Shown piece by piece: positions 31,936 to 43,627 of a stretch of DNA of 56,484 nucleotides. Where the stretch lies: assembly GCA_014904985.1 (NCBI GenBank), contig MU128947.1, positions 33,380 to 89,863 on the forward strand, written 5' to 3'. The notes under the pieces were generated by a model. It saw nothing but the letters and a program-made list of their open reading frames with translations, was not told the origin of the DNA and made no database searches. The number at the start of each line of letters is the position of its first letter. Positions within the stretch are counted from its first letter, which is position 1. Source of the DNA: Hydnum rufescens UP504. Lineage: Eukaryota; Basidiomycota; Agaricomycetes; Cantharellales; Hydnaceae. A program made the position numbers and the translations under genes.

Positions 31936-32859
31936 CACAACAACCCAAGAGGAAACAAGAAGGAACATGAATAGTTCAGGGGAAATTGGCACTCACCCAA
32001 GCAACAGACACCTGAGACATCACCCACCTGGGAGTGTAGTCAGCTTGTTTGAGCCCGGCATCCTCCCTAGCTCAATCTCTTCATCATAGTATCACACAAT
32101 GATCAATGTCAAAACTGACATGGATCTTGTGAGCAAGGTTAGGGTAAAGGCTGGCAATGCCACATGCAGCCAGCATGTTGGCAAAACAACTATCAACTAG
32201 TGGAGACTGGGACACCACCAACCCCTGTACAGGAATGGGTGCCATGGTGAGGGAAAGGGAATGGAAGCAATGGTGCTCGGATGAAGCATGTCCAGGCCCA
32301 GTATGCATACAGGAAAAGAGGTCAGCAGAGAGGCAGGGAACAATTGGAGACAGTAGCAAGCTTCTGGTTGCAGGTTGTCATCATCACAGAAGGACAAGAT
32401 CATTGAGAGCAATCTGCTTGGACTTGGGGGGGGATGTCAACTGCCTGGTGGCAGCAGCACCACCAGAAACTCTGTGGCTTGAGAAACAGTGTCTCGGACT
32501 CGGTGCGTAAGCCCCATCTCTTTCATAGCAAGAACTGCCGAGTGCAGGAGAAAATGACCACCAAGGGATGGCGCATCTGCAAGTGTCAGGCTGCCATCAG
32601 GGAGTCCAGCAGTGAGGAACACATCGGCAGGCAAAGGGGGACAGAAGGCACACCAGATGTGCAGACTTGGTGTCAACAGAGGATTGAGTCGCCAGAATTA
32701 GTACTTGATGGGAGTAATGAACTCCTGAAAAGAGAATTCTTCGTCTCGAAAGTACAGCAGAAGATACTCTCAGCGAAGCGACTACAGTGTGAGTGAAGTG
32801 ACCGGTCATGAGTCTATGAGCGACCGAATCTGGCAACTCCCGGATAGGCGCTGGCTTGT
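31936..32859. other. No confident gene
   Basis: Open frames exist on both strands (plus 32,434-32,796; minus 32,836-32,597) but they overlap and are unrecognised. The first half is CpG-poor. Confidence 0.3.
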
Positions 32860-33470
32860 CTAACTTGACTTTCCGCCCCGGCCGGATGCAAACCGAGATT
32901 TTGGCGCACTAGTTTTGACACATTCGGATCCAATCAGTGTCACGCCTCGCCCGACAACTCGGCGGCAGATCGGGAGTGTGTTATATACATACGAGATGGT
33001 ATCAGCTCAGCCCTGCCGTGTAGTCTGGGTAGCAGGGCTTTGGGGCCTTGGGATAAATTTTTGGCATGCCGCCTGTTCAATTCCCGCCGAAGTTGAAGTT
33101 TTTTTGAAGTTCGAATTAAGCGCTCACCTGGTACTCCGGCTTGCACCATGCAAGATCTTCATGCTATTGAATGGGGTCATCTACATGATCCCCCCCCCCT
33201 ACCCCATAGTCACGCGCGCAAGAAGGTGGAAATTTCCTTTTTCGGAATTCTTGAGAATCTTCCCCAAACCCGCTCAATGCTTGTCAAATAGCTTAAAAAT
33301 ATAATTCACAACTATTCACTTATGTTTCCGCTACCTAGAGGCCGTATTTAGTAGCCTAACCATCCTCAACTTGTGCCGGCGTTGAGTTAGTTCCTGTTTT
33401 GCATCCGGGTGGTGTTGAGTCGCGGTCAAAATAAATTTTCCGCCCCAGCCGGATGTAAAACCGAATTCAC
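32860..33470. repeat. MULE-like terminal repeats: a short pair and a further outward end
   Basis: CTTTCCGCCCCGGCCGGATG (about 32,868) matches the MULE left end. TTTTGCATCCGGGTGGTG (about 33,391) is an inverted relative. TTTTCCGCCCCAGCCGGATG (about 33,434) is again in forward orientation. The first two could bound a 0.55 kb non-autonomous MULE; the third looks like the start of another that is cut off. No clear target-site duplication was found. Confidence 0.5.
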
Positions 33471-33582
33471 CACAGTACTCAACTCTTGAATGACGAGCCT
33501 CATCCGGCAATATCTCGCTTCGCTGCGCAAAAACTAGCCATGGCCCACGTTCCACTCGCAAGCTCGCTCACGTGGTCTCTAA

Positions 33583-35122
33583 ACATATTTTGCTTGGACC
33601 GCCCTCGTTGGTGGAGATCTCGGGATCATCAATGCCTGTATGCAATCTACTGCTCCCGAGCGGGGGATAGTTTTGGCTCACCTAAGACTACTAGCAAACC
33701 CCAATCTTTTCAAGTCCCTGACCGTTAGGCAGGCTCAAGTGGGAACCAAGGCGCTAGGTCTCCCCCCTGAAGACACAGGGACAGATACCACACGTCATTT
33801 CAATTTTGATATCGCCAAGTTACTGTGAGTAGTAGTCTTTAATCCCAGGGGAGCAGAACCTCACTCGAATTTACCGTCCATTATTAGCCTCCAGTTCGCG
33901 TCTGTAATCTATGAGCACTCAAATGATGCTATACACAACGCGGCCTGGACTTCTTTGGTCGCGACTTTGGCTTCCTGGAGTCTCCCGGTGATGCTATTAT
34001 CCGCAGATTCTGCAGGCAATTCCGCATCCAATACCAACCCGTCTCCGGTTAGAACTTCCCATCCTCTATAATACGCTAACTGATTCCTCCGTGCTGTTTT
34101 ATTGGCCTTTTCGGATGCTCATTGCAGAACTGAACAATACATCCAGTGCCTTTGCCGCCGCTTTTTGGGATCCTTCTTCGACGTGGGTCGTTCTTGCTCT
34201 GAAAGGTATGCAGTGAGTATCCTAGGAACATGGCGCTAACATTTAATTCTTCAAAGGTACTACTCCCGTCGAATTCGGGGACTGGTTATCCGACCTTGAT
34301 GCCCGTATGGTCGATTGTAAGGACAAAATCTGAATCCCTTGGGTTATGCCTCTGATTGTCCTCTCCCGGGGCTAGGTGCCCACTATATTCCTGGTTTCCA
34401 ACGGGTACACAGGGGATTCAAAGAATGTGTTTTCCCTGACAAAGACCGACAGCCTTGGGAAAGTCAAGATCAGCGCCCATACAATACCATCTCCAAGGGT
34501 CTTCAACATGTGGTGCATAAGCTCAGTCAACGACATGGTGGTAAAAAGGTATTCTAGTCCTAGCATCTTCACTCTCTGCTTGCAACCTATGCATCCCCTT
34601 TCAACTTCTATACTTGACATGAGACACTGATCATTTGGCGGATCGCTTTAGATCAATGTTTGGTTCACCGGTCACTCTCTGATGAGTTTCTTTACCGCTC
34701 CATGTCTTGAATGATGCTCACGCTTGGGGTTCTATCTCTTAAGGGTGTGCAACTGCCATACTCATATATTCTCGAATGCTCATGAACCCGAAAGAAGTTG
34801 GGGACAACGGGATTCTTAGAGATGCATATCTCTTTGCCGCCCCCATTGTAGCTGATCCCCAGTCTGTGGCTGGTATGTCACGAGCTGAAACAGGTGGTGT
34901 CGTGGGGCCAGAAATTGACGCTACTTGCACTCAGCTTTCAATGATCAGATTTTCAAGAAAGGCGACCTTAAACGTACGATGTGGAGAATAACTTCGAACG
35001 ATGACTTTGGTAAGTTCTCCACGGATGGGGCGGAAGGTGCCCCATTCTTGTTCGAAGTACTGATCGGATCCGGGATTTCCTATGTAGTTGCCACTGGCCT
35101 TCCCGAGTATGGAGACTACCTG
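33583..35122 (+). pseudogene. Lipase family copy B, internal fragment in inverse orientation to A
   Basis: This is a near-identical inverted copy of 21,460-23,020, introns included. It starts abruptly after the membrane-segment exon and stops abruptly after GGAGACTACCTGT, where copy A continues with ACATTTCGG. It lacks the start, N-terminus, membrane segment and C-terminus. It keeps the oxyanion-region motif, the GHSL elbow and the DAYLFAAPIVAD motif. The few differences from A suggest a recent copy. It is not expected to make a working protein. Confidence 0.85.
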
Positions 35123-35699
35123 TGCCCTACCCATGACGCTTTGGAGCCTTCCGATGTTGGGGTGGAGGAAATTGCAGATATGTCTGTTATCGGTAAGTAT
35201 GGGGAGGAGGAGGAATAAATTACACCGGCTTGGTAGGGGGAGGTCGAGACACGGAAATTTCGCTGGCGGCCTACATTAGGTTCCAATCCTCCGGTATGGC
35301 TAACGGCCCTAGGCGAGCGCCTTCCATGCGGAGGGTTGCGCCGCTCTTCTTCCGCAGGCTTCGGGGTAAAAACCCGAGTGTCTTCTTGCTGCCGCTTAGA
35401 TGAATGTGCAGTATTGCCAAACTTATCCCGCAGCTGCGCGACACCACCCGTTAGGGTAGGTACCTCCGGAGCTCGCCTCATCTTTAGCAGCAGATGGGTT
35501 TTATAGGTCCACCTGGAGATGCATAACATGGATATTGACAATCATAGGATCCTGGTTTTTATTTTTATTTTCGAAGCGTCTAATCTTTGGTCCGCATCAA
35601 GTTTTTCTTGTGCGGTCCACACTTCGATGAAATCAGATGTAAATCGTACCGCTCACACCACCAGTCTCCTTTCCCCAGTAAAATTCGATGGCCCTCTCC
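35123..35699. other. No confident gene; downstream of FTR1
   Basis: A minus-strand open frame (35,541-35,116) is basic and Ser/Pro-rich and unrecognised. It may be 3'-UTR or an unrelated fragment fused at the edge of copy B. Confidence 0.35.
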
Positions 35700-37441
35700 T
35701 TACACTACTTGAATAGCCGTTTGTTCTGGGCTTTCGCCCTTGTTCAAATTCTCCTGTTTCTCGGTTATCCTACCCTGGCGTGCAGCCTGCCTTTCGTGCC
35801 ACGCCTTAGACTTGAGGCCAAAAAGAGTCGTGCGGCCTTCAGTCCATTTCATATCTGCCATTCATGTAAAAGGAGGGTAAAAGGCCCGAGTTGAAAAGTA
35901 CGGAAAGGAATAACACTCACGGATTAGTATGCCCAAGACGAAGATCCAATAAAACACGTAGCAGAGAATCGTGCCCAGCGTCGCATTATTTGTCCACCCA
36001 AGGCTATAACAAGGAGCATCACTGTCAGTGCAGCACAACGATAGAATGAAGAAGGACAATTACATTGCGTGAAATATTCCCCATCCTCCTCCCCGATTGT
36101 TCCCTCCGTCAGGATTTCCATACGTCTATAATGAGGGTCCAGATTCAGAACTCTAATTCTGCGGGAAAATGAGGGGCTTCCATCGTGGATCTCACCAAAT
36201 GCCAAACATTTCCCCTCACGTCGAAGCTTCCTGGGCCATCGCCCGTTTCAGAAATATCCGAGCCCACCCCGTGGTTGTATACATAGAGTTGGAAGTACCC
36301 GCACGCAGAGCTGAAGAGTCCAGCTCCAATCAAAAGGAGGACAGCGGTGGACAGAACGAGGAACACATGTAACGTCAAACGGGAGGTCGATCCGTATATG
36401 AGGAATGCTGTGCGGATGCATTTTGGATATCGTCAAGACAACGTAACAGCGGCAGAGTCAGGACACGGTACTTGCATATCGCGATCCCACATGTGATTCC
36501 TGCTACCACCGCCGGAGGAATGGACGCAGCTGATGCCGTCAGAGAAACCTTGATAAAAACACGTCAGTGAGGTGGCCAGTAGGTGAAGAAGATGTCCCTT
36601 GCCCCGCCGGCGAAAATAACAGCTTCGAGTCCTTCACGGAGAACTGTGATAAATGGCAATAGGAAAAGCGCCCACTTGCCACCGCGACCCTCTACACCTA
36701 CGTCCGACCCTTTTTGGGCAAATGCATGAGCTAGCTTCACGCGCCATTTTGCCTTTGATTGCTCAAGGCGAAGAAACGTGAGTCCCATGATCAGGATAAT
36801 GAAGGATGCCAGAAGGGAAAAGGCGCCTTCCCAGAGGTTCTCGGACTTCGACCATAGATCGTGGACTTTATTGGAGTAGAACTGGATATGTCAATTTCAG
36901 TGAACCATACATCAATGTGGTCAAGCACACGCACCACCGCGATGAAGGCCCCCCCAATGGCCAGGAAATTATGAACCCGGATATCGCCCCGATCCAAACC
37001 TCCAGAGGCAGCGGACGTTAGTGTTGATCACCTGAAGACCACGCACAGAACAACGACGTACCTGAATCTGCAACTTACGCAGCAGTTGAGCATTAGTTAA
37101 GGAGTTAATGGGGTTGGATTCTCGGGAGGAGTCGATACAGTCGCGGTTTGGATTTATCGGAGTCGGTGCGATTCAGCGTGGGCTCTCTCCCTACCGGCAA
37201 GGCCTCCACTCGATCGCGGGTAAGTTGACGGACCTAAAGAACAAGTTAAAATACTGCGGAATACGTTGGAAAATAATGGCATACAAAGGTAAGCAGAATA
37301 GACACTACAATTCCCTGTTTTTGATCATATTTGATGGTCAGCACACAGCGCAGGAGACAGGTTTGATTTCACGTTTACCGCTTCGATGGTCTCTCGGAGG
37401 ACGATGAAGAAAATAGGGATGTAGAAGCCACTTTTCGCCAT
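35700..37441 (-). CDS. FTR1: High-affinity iron permease, FTR1 type
   Basis: This plasma-membrane permease imports Fe(III) delivered by a partner multicopper ferroxidase; no ferroxidase gene is seen in this window. The start is ATG at 37,441 (MAKSGFYIPIFFIVLRETIE), with the first R-E-x-x-E iron motif. Later exons give ISGFIISWPLGGAFIAVV, then WEGAFSLLASFIILIMGLTF, LPFITVLREGLEAVIFAGG with the second R-E-G-L-E motif (about 36,640), LVLSTAVLLLIGAGLFSSAC, ETGDGPGSFDVRGNVWHL, GNPDGGNNRGGGWGIFHAM and LGWTNNATLGTILCYVFYW. The last exon is basic (MKWTEGRTTLFGLKSKAWHE) and ends at TAA 35,700-35,702. All expected FTR1 blocks occur in order with about nine short introns. The intron after FAGG (36,549-36,602) starts with GC, not GT. 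No disabling change was seen. Confidence 0.93.
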
Positions 37442-37714
37442 TATAACCTCCAGTGGAGAGAGGGGCAAGACAGGAAGACGGAAAAGAGAAGAATGGGAGG
37501 ATGGGAACCATGATCTCGTTATCTGATAACCGATGCAATCCTGGCAACCTCCGATCATTTCAGTTCGGTGAGATTTCGGCATGGGCTCTATCTCGGAATA
37601 TACTACAATATGGAGTGAAATAGACATGTGTGCCTGGCGAAATGTCCTCAAACAGGTGGGCAGATGCCCAAACATGTTTATTGATGCGCAATGAAGACGC
37701 ACCATTACGACATG
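37442..37714. promoter_or_regulatory. Upstream region of FTR1
   Basis: About 270 bp separate the FTR1 start from the border of repeat C. No clear TATA box was identified. The repeat border at 37,715 may have placed new sequence upstream of FTR1. Confidence 0.35.
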
Positions 37715-38236
37715 AGCTAGAAATTTCACCCCCTGCAGTGCCTCAAATCACTCAGCAGGTGCTCAGCAGAGGGGGGTGGTGAATAGAACTATCCATCTAT
37801 AATTTACCAGCTGTAATCTACAGATCATTGCCAGCGGGCCTTAGGGTGTTGTCTTAAGCTATCCGGCACTCGGGAGACTTCTGTTCGTGAAAACACCACA
37901 CATGGAAAACAGTTGATCATTCGTTGAGCGTGCCTTTTGCAAGTCATTTCGTGTAGGAAAGAAAGAAAGAGAAAGGAAAACGAGAGCAAGGGGAAGGGGA
38001 ATTGAGCAGCAGAATCGTACCGTTCAAGGACTACCTACGTACGGCGAGACCACAATCTCGTACATAAGCAGGACAGTACGAGTCTTAAGTATGAAACGCA
38101 GCGGGTAAAATAAAGTGTCGACTTTATCAATGATGCACGATAGACACCAGCCCATACGCGCCTTTTATCGATTGAAACACGATTGAAATGGAAAAATGAA
38201 CGTTCCAGAAAAAGGGAACAAGAAAGCGCCTGCTGA
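37715..38236 (-). repeat. Duplicated 3' flank of lipase copy C
   Basis: It matches 20,303-20,812 starting from AGCTAGAAATTTCACC, with small indels (for example an added GAAA in a purine run and about 18 extra bases after the AATTTACC block). Confidence 0.8.
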
Positions 38237-41025
38237 TCAGTAGACGGTCCACTCGCATTCACCCAGGGCAATACGATCGAGTTGATCCTAAAGACGAAGA
38301 AAAACGAGAACAAAGTTCAGCACAAAATGGACACTATCGTAAACGTGAAGGGAATGTATGATACTCACCCAGTAGTACCCTATTGGAGCGGCAGAGGGGG
38401 GTGTCGGTCGGTCGGTCAATGAAATCTCGATCTCGAGACAAGGGCACACGTACCGGGGAAGTGAGCGATGAACCTTCCGATAAGGGGGATCTGCTGGATC
38501 AGGGTACCTCTTGTCACACGGATATATTCGCCGAACTGGGAGATCTTCTTGCGCTGGAACGCAGCTACCTCCTCGCGTGTGAATGCGGAGTCGATCACGA
38601 CTTCGTGATTGTACGTGATGTGATTACCAGTGACATTCGAACTTGATTGGAAAATTTGGCCCACTTAGTTGGTATTTCAAGGATAGAACACGAAGGAGAG
38701 AAGGGGACGTACGAATGGGGATAGTCATACAACACAATTTCACTTCCAAAGTGAGAGAAGAAGAGATTGTTCTCTAGAGGAGTGAAAAATCATTGTCAGT
38801 ACTGAGGGTGGAACTTGAGAGTGGAAAGAAAAAAGATGACGGCACTTCTATCAGTCTCAAGGGCTTTGGGATCCGAAATGTACAGGTAGTCTCCATACTC
38901 GGGAAGGCCAGTGGCAACTATATGAAGGAAACGCCGGATCCGATCAATACTTCCAACACGAATAGGACACCTTCCGCCCCATCTGTGGAGAACTCACCAA
39001 AGTCATCATTCGAGGTGATTCTCCACATCGTACGTTTAGGGGCACCTTTCTCGAAAATCTTGTTATTGAAAGCTGAGTGCAAGTAGCATCAATTTCTGGC
39101 CCCATGACACCACCTGTTTCAACTCGTGACATACCAGCAACAGACTGGGGATCACCCACGATGGGGCGGCAAAGAGATATGCGTCTCTAAGAATCCCGTT
39201 CTCCCCAACCTCTTCCGGTTTCATGAGCAGTCGAGAATATATGAGTGTGGCAGTTGCACACCCTTAAGAGATAGAACCCCAAGCGTGAGCATCATTCAAG
39301 AGATGGAACAGCAAAGAAACTCATCAGAGAGTGCCCGGTAACCCAAACATTGATCTAAAACGATCCGAATGATCAGTATCTCATGTCAAGTATAGAAGTT
39401 GAAAAGGGATGCATAGGTTGCAAGCAGAGAGTAAACGTGCTAGGATTAGAATACCTTTTGACCAGGATGTCGTGCACTGAGGTGATCCACCAGAGCTTGA
39501 ACACTCTTGGAGATGGTATTGTATGGGCGCTGATCTTGACTTTCCGAAGGCCGTCGGCCTTTGTCAGGGAAGACACGGTCTTTGAATCCCTTGTGTACCA
39601 GTTGGAAACCAGGAATATACTCGGCACCTAACGCGGAGAAAGGACGATCAGAGGTACAACCCAAGGGATTCAAATTTTGTCCCTACATGAGACCATAGTG
39701 GCGTCAAGGTCGGATAACCATTCCCCGAATTCGATGGCACCAGTACCTTTGAAGTAAATGTGAGTGCCATGTTGCTATTCATAGGATACTTACTGCATAC
39801 CTTTCAGAGCAAGAACGATCCACGTCGAACGAGGATCCCAAAAAACGGCGGCAAAGGCGGTCGATTTATTGTTCAGTTCTGCAACGAACATCCGAAAAGG
39901 CCAATAAAACAGCACGGAGGAATCAGTTAGCGTACTACAGAGGATGTGAAGTTTCTAACCGGAGACGGGTTGGTATTCGATGCCGAATTGCCTGCAGAAT
40001 CTGCGGATAGTAGCATCACCGGGAGACTCCAGGAAGCCAAAGTCGCGGCCAAAGAAGTCCAGGCCACCAAAAGCCGCCTTGTGTATAGCATCATTTGAGT
40101 GCTCATAGACTACAGACGCGATCTGGAGGCTAATAATGGACCCGAAATTCCAGTGAGGTTCTGCTCCCTGGGATCAAAGATTACTACTCACAGCAACTTG
40201 GCAATATCAAAATTGAAGTGACGTGTGTTATCCGTCTCTGTATCGGTTTCAATGGGGAGACCTAGCGCCTTGTTTCCCGCTTCAGCCTGCCTGACGGTCA
40301 GGGACTTGAAAAGATTGGGGTTTGCTAGTAGGCTTAGGTGAGCCAAAAATATCCCCTGGTCGGGAGTAGTAGATGCATACAGGCATTGATGAGCCCGAGA
40401 TCTCCACCAAAGAGGGCGGCATAAGCGTAATATGTCCTAGCACGATGCAGTGTGTGAGATGTAAATAGGGCGGGAAAAGATGCAATCAACATACCGGGTG
40501 AATACAGGGAAACGAGCAATGAGGCAACCAACGAGGACGAATGGGAGGACCACGGAACCGAGAAAGGCGAACAGCACGTAAGCGAGCCAATCGCCGACCT
40601 CGTTATCCTCGGTTTCCTGAGAATCTTTGGGTGGATTGAAGACGGAATCCCAAGTACGAAGGAAAACCGCCTTCCAAGTGACGAAGAGCCAGTAAAGATA
40701 CCTCCAAGTTTCGGTGATCACCAGCTCAATGTAGAGATAGGTCGACTAATCCAAAACATTGAGGAAATTCTCGGTTGACAAAAACACGATACGCTCACTC
40801 TGACGACGGGAATACGGAACAGAAAGCCGGCCAGAAAGTTAGGGCGGCGGCTAGGCTTGACTGATGGGAAGTCTCAGAATAATTGGGGGGATTGCATGGA
40901 CTGTTATCCATACTTTCGTCTGCCCTGATCGCTCGCAGTTTCTTGTGGATCTCGCGTTCATCGTAGACAGGGCGATTGTCGGGGGATGAGCCATTGGGAA
41001 CGGCTTGCGAGGAAGGGGCAGACAT
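38237..41025 (-). pseudogene. Class 3 lipase-like hydrolase, copy C (single-base deletion)
   Basis: It has the same exon plan as A: start ATG at 41,025 (MSAPSSQAVPNG), membrane segment LAYVLFAFLGSVVLPFVLVG (about 40,530-40,600), oxyanion-region motif, VHKGFKDRVFPDKGRR, GHSL elbow, and stop TGA at 38,237-38,239. Within the DAYLFAAP coding block the G-run at 39,163-39,166 has four G where A and B have five, so the frame after LFAAP is lost unless this is a sequencing error. The whole unit, with 0.5 kb of 3' flank and about 0.25 kb of promoter, is a direct duplicate of A. Otherwise it would be a membrane-anchored hydrolase like A. Confidence 0.65.
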
Positions 41026-41063
41026 GGTGCACACAACAAAGGGTGGGAAACCCCACCAAGCAT

Positions 41064-41072
41064 TTATATATA
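41064..41072 (-). promoter_or_regulatory. TATA box of lipase copy C
   Basis: TATATATAA on the minus strand, about 40 bp upstream of the ATG; the surrounding CATTTATATATAGTTAGCGG is identical to copy A. Confidence 0.5.
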
Positions 41073-41299
41073 GTTAGCGGTGGCAGGTTGGGAGGGCGCA
41101 AGGCTGTCAAAAAGAACGGACCTACAAATCCGGAGTTGAATTGTCCAAAATGAAGGATAAGCTCGTGAAAATGGCTGTTACGACAGGCCAAGGGATGCAC
41201 ACGTTGCACACCTACCCGTCCCCACCATCCCAAGATCCCATTGACCATTGACAATCCCATTAAGATTCGACACCGCCGTGAAGGTGGCCATCACGATCA

Positions 41300-43627
41300 T
41301 GCCGAGAAATCGCGTAAATCAGTCGTACAGTAAATTTCACAGCTCGGCTACACTTCATTCAAAAAACTGAATCAACGGCATTTATAACTTTTAGCCAGCA
41401 TATTTTGTATTTTACGGAGTGACCACGCAAATTGGGATAGCGTTCATCAGCGTGACAATTCCAATGACCCACGCAACAGTTTCACCTCGGTTTCCAAGCA
41501 TTCTAATCGCTCTCAGCAGATGACAGGCCACTGCTACGAATGCCAAAAGAGGAAATCGCATTAGCTTAAAATTATTATGTCATATACCATATTTGGCAAG
41601 GCAGCCTCGCGAAACGGGGTAACCCATCAAGAAATTTCGAAGTCACATATGTCAACAAAAATGAGAGGTCATCTGCACCCCAGAAGAGTCCCAGAAGCAG
41701 GAAGACCACAGCACATATACAGCCCTGATTTTAGTCCCTAATGTAGATCAAATTTTGGGCTGCCTTGCTCCCTCGTGAAAACTGTCCCATTCATCAAGAT
41801 GTCATCTGACATCCACTTGATACGGATGAATCCAAGTATGTGTAGGCTTCTGATTCTTTCTCATCACTCTCATGAGTGTCATGTACTACTGCACAACCTG
41901 GAAATCAAATAAAGGTCTGTTCGGCTGCGGAGATTTGTACAAATCTTGCTTTGAATTTTATACCTAGTGAAATTGCAAATTTTGCTTGAATCTCATTTTC
42001 AATACAAGATTCAGACAAGATTTGCATGAAGCTCTATACACCTTAGCTATGCTGTACAAGTACGTCGTAAATCTTTGAAAGAAATTTTAGCATTACACCT
42101 TTCTGTGTGCATTTAGAGTTGTGACCAGTCTTCCTCGATGTATTGATATTACTAATAATATTAGGCGAACTCAGGCTATCGAAAGCCTCGTTTGGTGAGG
42201 CACATTGGGCACGGCCTAAGGAGACGGTACCTTGTTGAGTGTCTACCTCCATCCTCTAATTGTTAGCCAGTTTCAAAGACCAATAATTACTGTCTGTAGA
42301 CGCTGTATGATGCATCTCTCGTCACCTGCATGAAATAGTTGATTTCCTGCGGCGGTTGATACGTAGGCCTTCGAGAATGTTTTCTTATGCAGGGAAACTT
42401 TTTTTCAAGCCCTTGTGATTTATCGTGCTCACGATCAACTTCATTGCGCGGTTCATGATGTATGGGTTTGCAGCATTGCAACCAAGTTCGAGACACCAAC
42501 CATCTTGGAGTAGCCCAAGGCCTTCCAGAGCAACATTATTGAGGCGGCGGAGTCCCTAATCTCTTGCATCGCTTGCCAGCGCTGACCATGAAATATGGCA
42601 GTACCCCTGCTTCCCTTCGCGGAATACATTACGACTATGGGACACTTGGTGAATCATTGCATCTTTTTCTGGGCCTCTAATTGATCACCGTTAGTCTTTG
42701 GTTCTCAACGTATAATCGCTCGCGATCGAGCGACTTTCCCCATCTGTGGCCCGCGAACCTTCTGAAAGCACTGGAGCCCAGCTTGTCCCTCCTCAAATTC
42801 TCGTATTGGCTTTCAGCTCGCGTGGCATCTATCCTCGTATAGTTTCTAGCCCTCTAGGGACCCGGTTTCCTGTCACATCTGGGCCTACTGGCCTAATATC
42901 CACGGGGGCCGTGTATCTAGTTTGTGTCCGCGGGATGTGAACCCCAGCGTGTGATAGAAAATCTACAATTACGGAGAACGTCTTGCGACCACTTCGTAAT
43001 TGGACATTTCCGCCGCGTGTCCTTCCCCAGAAGACGTCTGACAGTCCTCACCATGACAATGTCCGATATTTCATGGGGGCCTGGCGCTTAGCGTGTCACC
43101 GTCTTTCTCCCTTCATTTGATCTTGACTACAGTGCATTATGCCTCTTCTATTGACCCGCCTCTTTTACTTGCGGATAATGAGATTGGTGGTTCACGGAAC
43201 CCAACGTACCTCGACGTGTGCCCGGCTCCCGGACGGCTCGACTCGGCTCCGCGGCGGCGTGGCGGCGTGGGCTTGCTCAAATCCGTTACGGAACTGGAAG
43301 TTGCCGAGTCAACCCTAAATTGCAATCCAAGCGATGTGTTGGTTCCTGAGTGTTAATCCCCAGCACGACTCATGCTTGGGTCGCCGCTTTTTCGTGTTGA
43401 GAATTCATGGAGAGTGGCCTCAAACTAGCTTGAGATAGATTTTACTGCGGCCGAGGCATGGCAATCAGTTGCTCCTGGGGATCCCCGTGAAAAACTCCGC
43501 AAAATGTCACTGGCTTCCCCTATGGAAATCAACTGGTGTTGAGCTGCTAAACCTGTACCCTAATAATATCGTCAACTCAACATAGTTCCTCTTCTACTTG
43601 TGTCTCATCGAACAGTGCCATTGTGGC
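41300..43627. other. No gene seen between lipase C and GH3 copy 1
   Basis: Short frames only. 41,300-42,500 is AT-rich and featureless. 42,700-43,560 is CpG-rich, with a GCGGCGGCGTGGCGGCGTGG stretch near 43,250, and may hold the GH3 promoter. Confidence 0.4.
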
